Positions 54,771-64,000 of a stretch of DNA of 64,000 nucleotides are shown here, one piece after another. Made by a program: the position numbers and the translations under genes. How positions within the stretch are numbered: the stretch's first letter is position 1; every line of letters begins with the position of its first letter. This DNA is from Orobanche coerulescens (taxonomy: Eukaryota; Streptophyta; Magnoliopsida; Lamiales; Orobanchaceae). The notes beneath the pieces were generated by a model that saw nothing but the letters and a program-made list of their open reading frames with translations, had not been told where the DNA came from and did no database searches. The stretch is taken from positions 66,142,001 through 66,206,000 of the forward strand of contig CM065817.1 of the NCBI GenBank assembly GCA_033398695.1, read 5' to 3'.

Positions 54771-56929
54771 CCGATTACGGCCGTAAGGGTGATCATTGCG
54801 TACGCAGAGTGTTCGGCCATTCCGTATGCTAACGCGCATTGACCGAGTTACGGCCGTAAGGCACTGCCTGTTACAGCCGTAACCCTGTCGGCATTTATAG
54901 GCCTGGCTCGGCCAGACCTGATCCCATTTCTTTTTTTCCATCTTTTGCGGTGGCTGGCGACGGGAGAGACGAGGAGGTGAAGCCCTTGGTCATTTCCACT
55001 CACTTTCAAGGCGTTTGGAAGATTCTTGTTGATTATATCAACACCTAATCCGTGTTCTTCATCGAATCAAGGTATTTCCTTACTTATAACCTTGATTGTA
55101 TCATTTTGGGGGTTTCTCCACGATTCATCGATTTTATCCGAGATTAACAAATTGGTTATGATATTCCTGTTGTCTTGACAATGATCTTCGGATTTTGTAA
55201 CTTGTTTATCAATTTTTACCAACCCGGAACATTGATTTCCGATTTCCTTGAAGAAGCCTTGAATCCTTGTTGTTTTTTGGGTTGATTCGGATGCCGTTTA
55301 GCGTTATTGATTCATAGTGATTTTTTTTCATAGTTTTCGTGGAGTTGTCGGGTTTTTGGTCGATCTTGGAAGGTCGAAGGCTACCCGGCCATGTCCGTTC
55401 GTCGTTTCATTGCTCGCGTTATCGAGGCAAGTATTTTGCCCACATTTCATGTTTCGTAGGCATAATTGTTGGTAAATGATTTTATGTAAAATCCGGATGT
55501 TTAATGAATGTTAAAAGGATCGGTATGTTCTCGAAAAATGTTTTCTTTCAACGATAAATCATATGCTTCGTGAATAGATGTGTTTTTGGTATATGTGTGT
55601 TAGTTTTGTTTGTTGAAAGATGTTATGAGTACATTGAGGGAATATATTAAACAATAATCATTTATCGAGGATTATGTGTTGTTATTTGTGCTTGTTCGGC
55701 GAATATGTGACGAGTGATATTGGTTGTTACTCCTTTGAAAGGAGGTCGTGATATTTAGTGTTGCTTGGCTTGATGTTTTGCTTATTGTTACGTGATCGTT
55801 GAAAGTGACGTGCCTCCGGGTAAGATTGATGAATCTCCGGGATCCATACTTGCTAGTATGGGTCGGGCGTGACCGTAGGGTTATCCAATCCGGGTATGTC
55901 TTGCGGGGACTCTGAGGTTCAGGGCTTGCTAGCCTGATGCCAGGATAACTTGTGAGGTTATCCAATCTGGGTATGTCTTACAGGGACTCCGAGGTTCGTG
56001 GCTTGTTAGCGCGATGCCGGGATAACTTATGGTTGTGGTTTGGAATGGTTCTGTGACTATTGTCATGAGGACATATGAATTAGTATGGTTTCCTATGGGG
56101 TTATTCACTCGGGTATGTTCTGCGGGAGCATCGGAGGTTCATGGCTTGTTAGCACGGGACACGAATAATCCTTAGGAATGTGTGTTTTGTGATTTGGGTC
56201 GTGGAGCCTGTGGTTTATTAATTGGGTTGTGGACCCTGTGGTTTATGATTTGGGCCGTGGACCCTATATTTCGTGATTTGGGTCTTGGACCCTGTGTTTT
56301 GTGGATTGGGTTGTGAACACGTGTTTTATTATCGGAATTGTATTTTGGAAAAGATGATTTTGGGCCGCGTCCCTAAGCGTTTTCGAAAGACTTGATAATT
56401 CTTTAATCCCAAATATTTTCAAAACTCCCGTGATTGTAAAATATTTTGTAAGAGATACACTGGGTTTATTTTCCCATTTTTCCTGATTCAAACTGTTTTG
56501 GTCAAATAATTCATCTCGGGAAGCGTGTTCATGATTATTATATTCTTGGAGTATTTTGTCTATGGCTCCTATTCGTATTTTATACTTGCACTAGCAAAAC
56601 AGTAGTGTTTCGCTAACCCTCGAGTATTTGGGGGGTGGATGTCTGTATTGCCTCCAGGTACTTGCAGGTTGATGGGGAGCGAGTCACAGAATTGATACGA
56701 AGGGTGATGGAAGACGACGATACTAATCACATGAAGACCAATTGTAGAGTATTTTAGACAATCTTGTTGGATATTTCTCCGATGTGTTATTATCCTGATA
56801 TAGGGGAGCGTTTGTGTATTCCAGCCCCTGCGTGGGTATGAGTTCTAAGAAGGAATCTTGTATGTAATGATGTGTATGTTGTGATAAAAGACCAAATCGG
56901 TCTAATGGTCCTTTACGAAGCCCTGTCGG
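54771..56929 (+). repeat. Element H 3' LTR, second part (truncated)
   Basis: It resumes the palindrome array, then TATA-like CATTTATAGG near 54893, AATCAAGGTATTTCC (55066-55080), donor AG|GCAAGTAT (55425-55434), three 75-base-type tandem blocks with GGGTATGTCTTGCGGGGAC (about 55880-56165), five 29-base units with GGGTCGTGGACCC (56190-56330), the branch/hairpin region (56593-56634) and acceptor CCTCCAG|G (56657). It is cut at 56929 by J. Confidence 0.85.
55427..56657 (+). other. Predicted leader intron in element H LTR
   Basis: Donor AG|GCAAGTAT, stem AGCAAAAC/GTTTCGCT (56593-56614), branch-like GCTAACCC, hairpin CCCTCGA-GTAT-TTGGGGG (56617-56634), acceptor TATTGCCTCCAG|G. Length 1231. Confidence 0.5.
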
Positions 56930-58644
56930 TGTAATACCCGTAATTTTGATTTCCGGTAATTTCTTTTTTTTGGCGAAAGTCCGTTTTGCCGACTCGATCA
57001 TGACCGTCTCATCATTCCGAGAATGATTAATTTTACACTTTTTGTCAGCCGAGTTCGTTTCGGTGTCGTTTTGTTGAGTTCCGTGCTTTTAGCGGCTTTT
57101 CCGCACTTGAGTTCAATTCTTGCGAATCTCGTCCGAAACTGTTGTTTCGAGTTTCTCGTAAGTTCATTGAATGTTATTATTCATGTTGCGAGATTTGGTT
57201 TGGTGTTTCGATCGTGTATCGTGTATTTCGGATGTTTTGGGCCATTTTCGTAATTTCCCAAAGTTGTGGGGTGTTTGCCTTCGTATCGTCCTTTCAACCT
57301 TCGGGTTGTCTGAACCATGTGTTTGTTTTGTGCTTCACTCGTCTTTTGAATGTTATACTATTCATTGTGTTCGTTCCGTATGTTTTCGGGAATTCGAGTC
57401 GTCGAGTCATGGCGGCCAGGCACGGGCCGGCCACGTGCGGCAGGGACCGGCCAGGTGCGCACGAGCTGCGCGCACGATCCGGCGCTCGTGCGGCCCTGAC
57501 TGCACATGCACGAGCGAGTGCTCGTGCCCAGTGCTCGTGCATCCCGACAGTCTGCTGACAGTGGGCGCGCACGACCCGGCGCACGACCGGCCGCTCGTGC
57601 GTGCCTTCTCGTGCGTCACTGGGCAGTATATATGGTCGGGCAGACTACTTCTTCACCCGTTTTCTCACTCATTTCACCTCCTCCGCGGCCAAGACTTGGA
57701 GAACACGAAGGCATGCTATTGTTCTATCAGTCCACGAAGTTCTTGAGTTTCTATCATCGATTAATCATCCCATAACCTCCTCCGATCGATCGAATCAAGG
57801 TTAGATTTCCTAGAACCCTATCTTTGGGGAAATTTTGCGGTTTTTGCGTTTTTGGCCGATTTGTTCCGTATTTTTGATTAATCCATGATGGGTATGATTA
57901 ATCTTAGTAGTATTCTTATGTTTAACATCATTTAATCCTTTGTTTTTCGTCGAATCAAGGTATATTTCTTGATTTCCTTCGAATCGACTTTTTGGGGGAT
58001 TTGTTCTTGATCTCATTTTCCATCCTTTTTTGATGGATCGATTGTTGTTAAATGATGTTGTTAAACATATTATACGGATTGTATATCCATATATTGAGTT
58101 TGTTTAACTCGATTGACGATTTGAGTGTTCTTGGGAATTATTGAACATTTAGTGTTCGATTAAATGCCCCAATGAGTTCCTTTTGATACTTTGTTGGGAT
58201 TTCCGTTGTTTTCGTCCTTGATTCTCGTCGTAATCATGTTTTGTTGTTCCTTACGGAGGATTAAAGGTGTTTGATGATTCCGATGTTGAATTCCGTTGGT
58301 GATTGATGATTCGTGTGGTGTTTTCCCGCAGTAATTTCGATGCTATCACGTTCTTGATAGTGTTCGGGAGTTCGAGGCTATTTGACCGCTTTTCCATCCA
58401 TCTTCTTGTTACGATCGTGGTTCCTAGGCAAGTACCTTGTCCATACAATTCTTGTTTTGTGGATTTGATAATTAGTGATCGTCTCTATGTGTTTGTTTGA
58501 TCGTTTGATTCGAATTTTTAAAAGATTTGTTTTGGCCTCGTTAAAAGCTCTCTTTCAAAATGTGTGTGTGTTTTGTGAACGGTGTGTTTTGGGAATTGAT
58601 TACGATTTGATTATTTTGAACGTTGAAGGCTTTGATGATACCCC
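56930..58644 (+). repeat. Element J gypsy LTR, first part
   Basis: It opens TGTAATACCCGTAATTTTG. The first 350 bases match the U3 of C and G. Then comes a GC-rich cluster of GCACGAGC/GCTCGTGC inverted motifs (57430-57610), TATA box TATATATGG at 57627-57635, two AATCAAGG motifs (57790 and 57951), and donor AG|GCAAGTAC (58426-58435). It is interrupted by K at 58644. No interior or second LTR is seen, so it may be a 5' LTR of an element running out of the window, or a solo LTR. Confidence 0.8.
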
Positions 58645-61576
58645 TGTAATACCCTCGCCCTTACTATTGTATTTTCTGATTGAAACCAAGTATTTTCTCA
58701 CCATATCTGTATTGTTGTACCAAATAAATCGACGAATTCTGTAAGTTGGAATCATGGTCATTCATACTATATTAATTGATGGGTGATATTGGGAGAATTC
58801 CATTTCTGCTTGTTATGGAATTTAACGTACGTTAACCTATCTTCTTTACGTACGCTATGTATGTAGCCTTACGTACGTAACATTCATATGTTAACGTACG
58901 TAATGCGAGAGATCCATCAACAGCCCGCCTTTCGGCGGGTGGGACCGAACGGGGGTAGGTGGTCGGGAGTCGATCGCGACGGCCAAGTCAACGGCTATTA
59001 TATACGTAATAGTTACATATTTACGTACATAACGATTTGCGTGTTTTAAGTCAGTAAGATCTGATAAAATTGATTACGTGCGTAATGTTCATGAGATTAT
59101 GTACGTAAGGGCTTTCACGTACGTTAACACCCTCTCTTTAACGTACGTAATGCCGAGTTCAGGTTATAAAAATATGACTTACCTTTCATTTCCTGCTCGA
59201 CCCATTCAACCTCCCCACTGAGAAAACGATTCCCTTCCCTGCCAACTCCATTTCTAGCCCTTCTAACTTGTGTTGGAGCTTCAGCACTTGGTTTGTGACT
59301 TGAAGATTAGGAGATTGAAGTGTGTCCTTTGAAGTGTTGGTGTTGTTCTTCATCTTGAGGTTGGTCTTTCTTTAACTCATATTAAATCTGTGCTTATGAT
59401 GATGTTAGTATATAAATACTTCACATAATGTTAGTTAAGCTAGTGTAAACATGATAAATTAATTGAATCATGCTCAAACTAAGTGAAGATCAACATTAGG
59501 GGTATTAGTATTACTTCTTGATGTATAATAACTTCATAATATGGTTGTGTTGATAATGATAGATAAAACCGGATTTATAACATGATAATCGGAAGTTGAT
59601 TATAGTCTCAACCCTAGGAACATGTTAGGGATGAAATCCTTAATGATTAGAGATGAGAGATACTAATCTTGTCTTGAACATTTAATTGATTCTTGAAAGG
59701 TAATATGGAACCATAATTTTGGCCTCTAAAACCAATACCTTCGTAATAAATTGTTGGAAGAATTATGTTAACCCTTTGAAGATAATTTTCACAAGATGGG
59801 ATGAAGTTACATTTAAAATTCCAAGTATCCAATGATATAACTAGGTTTTTAATAAATTCTTCAAAAGTAAAACAATGGATTTTGATAGAAGGAAGTTGTA
59901 ATCTTCATATGTTCAAGTTAATTGATTTCGTTGATAACTTAAAAGGGTGTTAATCACTACATTAATATGTTGATAATTTTCTTAAGAGGATTGTAGTGAA
60001 TATGGTGATACAAATGCGGTATATGAGTAGCCGAATTCCATTTCATTAATCCGTGTGTGTTAGGAGATGTAAATTAAGATGATGTTCTTAGTTCACTAAA
60101 AACTTGAACTTATGCTTTCATATAGGAATCAGTTTTAATGTAATCGTTGGTAAAATAATGAAGAACGTAATTAAACACAAACTTATATCGTAATCGGAAG
60201 CGCCGGTGATTTGAAAAGATGTCTTCACAATGTTACATGGGTAATAATCTGGACTTTAAGTATTTGACATTAATGTTAGAATATGTGAATGAACATGATA
60301 AACATAGGATGATTTGTAATTGGAACATTAAAGTGATCAATAGGATAACTGATTTATTCAAGTAAATTTACGAATATTGTTTATGTAATGATACCGTTAT
60401 CGTACGAATGTGTTGTTTAATGAATTACATTTCATTCAAGGTTGCTTGTTCACGTGAGTATTGTTAGACGGGGATACCGTTCGTTTGACCATTCAAAGAA
60501 GGATTATTCATCTACGGAATTGAGGCAAGTTATCTTGCTTGGTTATAATGGTGGTTGAATTCTTGTGATTATTATGCGTTTCGTGTATATGAAATGTTCT
60601 GAGAATCTATGATTCGTGATATGGTGATGTCCTTGATCGTATTATCATCTGTGTTGGGATGATATACCCGAGTTTATCATTGTTGTTACCGTAGGTTCTG
60701 TTGGGATTTGTTGACACTTCGGTGAGTTGTTCGATTCCTTGATAAAAGGTGTAATTCGTTGAGTTTCGTTGTCATGTTGTATCGTGACATCTCTGGAGTC
60801 ATATCTGCGTGCCAATTGGTTATGTGTAGGATTTTTAGCCGGGCACTTGATGATCATGCGTGGATGTTCCCGCATTTAGATCGTGCACACGAGACGTAGT
60901 TCGTGAGGCTAATTAGGTACATCGTCCCACGTATATTCTGGATTTTGTATACGGGGTGGACGTGTGCACGGACACATTTCCGGATCGGGCATACTGTGTC
61001 GTCCGTCTTGAGCCATATTATGTGGTCGTTCGTATATTTGGATATGTTCGACAGTTGGGACTGACTGTTTATATGCCTGCGGGGTATATTCAGTAGTCGT
61101 TTGTTTCTTTGAGATCCGTATATATATGAATTGTATAATGTCATGAGAATTATTATCATGTATAACTGACCCTGTGGTTTGGGGCGAAATACTTGTATTT
61201 CAGGGCGAGGAAAGGGCAAGGCACAGGAGGAGCAGAATGGCGACGGAGGGTTTTGAGGGATGCTATTTCGGGGGGGTCCCGAGTCTTTTGATGTTCGGTT
61301 ATGTTTTATTGTGATTTTCATTTTACTTTGTGTCGGATGAATGTACTATAATCTGTTAGGTATCGCCCATCGTCATATGGTCTGTACCGAATTTGGATCC
61401 TGTGTACGTTTGCTCGTATTAAAGACATGTATAACTTATACTCCACATCGGGGTTTTGATAAATATTGTGGTACGATGCCACGTTGTTAGGTTGTAAGTG
61501 TATATCGTGATATAGCCTGGTGGGTCCCGGTAGGGGTCCACGGCACTGTAATAGCCACCGTTTTCGGGCTGTTACA
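58645..61576 (+). mobile_element. Element K: solo gypsy LTR with perfect target duplication
   Basis: It is 2932 bases, starts TGTAATACCCTCG and ends CGGGCTGTTACA. ACCCC flanks both sides (58640-58644 and 61577-61581). There is no primer site, polypurine tract or gene, so it is a solo LTR left by recombination between the two LTRs of a full element. It contains a TTACGTACGTAA array (58811-59155), TATA-like TTATAAAAATATG at 59164-59176, donor AG|GCAAGTTA (60523-60532), branch-like CTGACCC near 61168 and acceptor TTGTATTTCAG|G (61203). Confidence 0.9.
60525..61203 (+). other. Predicted leader intron in solo LTR K
   Basis: Donor AG|GCAAGTTA, branch-like AACTGACCC, a CCC-TGTGGTTT-GGG hairpin and the acceptor TACTTGTATTTCAG|G. 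Length 679. The order of signals matches A, C, D, H and I although the sequence is otherwise different. Confidence 0.45.
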
Positions 61577-62021
61577 ACCCCAGTTGTTTAAAGTTATGAA
61601 TCGCGTATTCCGTGTTTAATCTTGTTATTGTGTTTTGAAGAGTTTGATTATGGTGTCAGATTAGTGGCCATCTCTAGTGAGTATTCTTAATGAACTTACA
61701 TTCTTAACATATTAGTATTGCATGAGTAACGTGTGTGTGTAAGCTCACTACGGGTTAGATCCGACGGGGTCTCGGTAGGGGTCCACGGAGGTGTGGATCG
61801 ACGAGCTTGCTTTTAACCACTACGGTTTAGATCCGACGGGGTCTCCGTAGGGGTCCACGGAGGTGTGGATCGACGGTTAATTGTGTTGAGTGTGCACAGT
61901 GTGTTGAGTGTATAAATATATATATATATATTGTGTGTGTTTCGTGTTATATATATATATATATAGTGTGTAAGTAGTGTGTGTATGTGCAGTGAAGGTA
62001 TATATATATATACATATATAT
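61577..62021 (+). repeat. Element J LTR, second part
   Basis: It resumes after K's ACCCC. It contains two copies of a 72-base unit (starting 61746 and 61818) with GATCCGACGGGGTCTC and AGGGGTCCACGGAGG, then TA-rich microsatellites (61915-62020). L begins in the last one. Confidence 0.8.
61913..62021. repeat. TA/TG microsatellites in J
   Basis: Three (TA)n runs separated by GTGTGT-type repeats. L inserted at the end of the third run. Confidence 0.9.
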
Positions 62022-64000
62022 TGTAATACCCAGTTGTAATTCAGTAATTATCATTAAGTATTTATCATTCAGTAATTTCACTCATTAATGATCATTTGTC
62101 ACTTATATTCAATCATGGTATTCATCGTTCAGAGTAATTGTATTGTGTATCAATCGTCATTCATCACTAATCTAATTGGAGTTTCGTGCCGTGTTTATCA
62201 TCATTGTCATTTTCATTATGGGCTATGCGTGAGGAGTAGCGCACGCTACGTACTCTTTTTAGCGCGCGCTAATTGAGTACAGGTAGCGCACGTTACCACT
62301 CAGCATTAGCGCACGCTAATGTTACCCTGGCTGCAGTCCAGAAGGTACTGGACTGCAGGTGAGTTATAAGTAGCGCACGCTACGAATGGTAAGTAGCGCG
62401 CGCTAGTGGATTGTAGTAGCGCACGCTAATATTTGGTGTAGCGCGCGCTAAGGACGGATCAGGTTGAGTCCAGTGGCTACTGGACTGCATTGGATTAATT
62501 CATAGTGCACGCTATGAGTGATTTTTAGCGTACGCAAGCGGTGTAGTAGCGCACGCTAATTGTTGGTTGTAGCGCACGCTACCGAGATCAGATCAGAGGA
62601 CAGAAGGTTCTGGACTTCAGTACTGGACAGCAGATATTTAACTAGCGCACGCTAACAATTGGAGTTAACGCACGCTATTGGGATGGAGTTAGCGCACGCT
62701 ACCAGGTTGTAGCGTACGCTAACAAGTCAGCCAGAGTTCACAGGAATATTCGTACAACTCGTTAGCGCACGCTAAATAGCAAGTCATAGCGTGCGCTAAT
62801 CTGGAGCAGTATAAATTGGACAGTTAGCCTGAGTTTCGTCATTTTCTCACTTCTCTTCGTTTTTGAGCGACGTCGGGCGATTTCGGGCGACTTGGAGTAT
62901 TCTCTTCGAGCTGCTATCATCTATCATCATTTTCAAGTCTTTGAGTTGGATTAATCATCATTTCATCATCTTCATCTCATCAAATCAAAGGTATTAATCT
63001 CTTGGATCTAGAATTTCGGATTTTTGGGTTTTTCCTTCCGATTTCTTTGTGTAAGCTTGGATTGTTGTTGGAATATTTTGGATATGGATTATCTACCTTG
63101 GATAAATGTATTCCTACGGATTTCATGGCTATTTTGGGGATTTATATCAAGAACCCTTGGGGTTGACTTTGGATAATTTGGGGATTTTTGTTTGACGTTG
63201 TTGTAATCTTGAAATTGTGGATTCCTATGAGATTATTGATATCATTGAAAGTGTTTCGATGGTTTGAAATACTCATCATGGAGTTGGTTTCGATATATTC
63301 GAGTTTGGATATTGTTGTATCGACGTTTGAGTCGGTTATGATCGTATTTGATTCGTGTAATGATCGAATTATTGGTAAATTGTGTTATTCAAGGTTGTTC
63401 GAGCGACCGACATTTCATTTAGGACGTTGTTCGTGGACGGACATTCTTCATCAGTGTTGTGTAAGTTAACTCTTACTCGGTTAAAAGGATGTTCATTCCT
63501 TTTGTTGTTGATTATTCATAATCATAACTCATTCATCATGGTATTAATCACATTGAGACTTGTAATTGTCGAATAATCATTTCATTCACGAGGAACGACG
63601 GTTCCAAAGCATTTCATTGGGTTATCAATCACGTCACTATTATTTTCATCTCGGTGAGTCATCTTGGCCTTGTCGAATTATTATTCATTGATATTCATTG
63701 TGGTCATTCTCGTTCATATGACCTTCTGGGTTCATATTGCATGGCCGGGTGTGGCTGTGTGGAATTTTTAGTCGGGCACGCGATGGTCAAGTATTGGGTT
63801 CACCGATATATTGGACCGTGCACACGGTAAAGCTTAACTCCGTGAGACTAATTAGGCACAAGGACGGGTGTGTCCGGTCATTCGTCTTGTACACTTGAAC
63901 AGAACATTACGGGCGTACTATGCTACTCCTCTTCAGCGTAATTCATAACTAAGGATATTTCATAACTTCAGTCAAATCATGATTGTGTATTTTCAACCGT
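62022..64000 (+). repeat. Element L gypsy LTR, partial (runs off the window)
   Basis: It opens TGTAATACCCAG. It has 18 TAGCGCACGCTA-type palindromes between 62233 and 62800, a TATA box CAGTATAAATTGG near 62808-62820, AAATCAAAGGTATT (62983-62996), a possible donor GT|GTAAGTTAAC (63461) and a stretch (63759-63890) that resembles 60835-60970 of K (TTTTTAGYCGGGCAC, GTGCACACG, GAGRCTAATTAGG). The LTR end is not reached. Confidence 0.8.
62233..62820 (+). promoter_or_regulatory. Element L palindrome array and TATA box
   Basis: Eighteen copies of TAGCGCACGCTA or close variants (TAGCGCGCGCTA, TAGCGTACGCTA, TAGTGCACGCTA), spaced irregularly at 15-75 bases, run up to the TATA box TATAAAT at about 62811. 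This is the largest and most regular array in the window. Confidence 0.8.

Noticed and set aside
57142..57746. Overlapping long open frames in LTR J, both strands
   Set aside because: They arise from GC-rich inverted repeats that keep stops rare in all frames; the predicted proteins are Arg/Ala-rich and without domains.
60854..61321. 155-codon frame antisense to the solo LTR K
   Set aside because: No domain or similarity to any other frame here, and the solo LTR is non-coding in all relatives visible in the window.
62233..62800. Regularly spaced repeats resembling a CRISPR array
   Set aside because: The repeats are 12-base palindromes with irregular spacing, inside a plant LTR; no cas genes and no bacterial features.

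Overview
The window is a block of plant nuclear repeat DNA made almost entirely of LTR retrotransposons inserted into one another. The evidence for a plant is a set of Ty3/gypsy (Metaviridae) elements of chromovirus type with 2-3.3 kb LTRs beginning TGTAA[CT]A and ending GTTACA or TTACA, two Ty1/copia elements resembling the Angela/Tork group, and primer-binding sites that match the 3' end of initiator tRNA-Met (TGGTATC[AG]GAG). I see no host gene, tRNA, rRNA, organelle DNA or CRISPR array. The species cannot be fixed from the sequence; a large-genome flowering plant is likely. All element coding sequences are damaged.

Layout, with my own labels. Element A: 3' end of an autonomous Tekay-like gypsy element and its 3' LTR (1-2339). 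Element B: a plus-strand copia element (2340-42428) split by two insertions. One is C, a minus-strand gag-only gypsy element (4513-13298) lying in B's gag. The other is D, a plus-strand gag-only gypsy element (18450-42123) lying in B's 3' LTR. D's 5' LTR is itself split by E, a minus-strand copia element (19833-34910), and E's integrase is split by F, a plus-strand chromodomain gypsy element (24024-29968). To the right of B lies G, a minus-strand gypsy LTR fragment (42429-43037), inside H, a plus-strand gag-only gypsy element (43038-56929). H's 3' LTR is split by I, a nearly full-length minus-strand Tekay-like element (45270-54770). It is followed by J, a gypsy LTR (56930-62021) that carries K, a solo LTR (58645-61576), and L, a further LTR (62022-64000) that runs off the window. 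The order H, G, B, D, E, F is a six-level nest. Perfect 5-bp target duplications support D (GTTTA), I (CCGAT) and K (ACCCC); decayed ones fit C, E and F.

Two recurrent patterns stand out. First, the long gypsy LTRs each carry a cluster of short GC-centred palindromes just upstream of the TATA box, and different families use different palindromes (TTACGGCCGTAA, TAGCGCACGCTA, TTACGTACGTAA, GCACGAGC and others). Second, downstream of the TATA box the same LTRs share what looks like a leader intron: a donor AG|GCAAGTAC (AG|GTAAGTAC in one copy), a branch-point-like CTAAC, a C-stem/G-stem hairpin whose sequence changes but whose pairing is kept, and a pyrimidine-rich CAG|G (TAG|G in one copy) acceptor. 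The intron is a prediction, but it recurs in LTRs that otherwise differ.

C, D and H keep only gag (or gag remnants) between very long LTRs and would depend on proteins from an autonomous relative such as A or I. Both the gag-only and the autonomous elements share the tRNA-Met primer site and the LTR layout.
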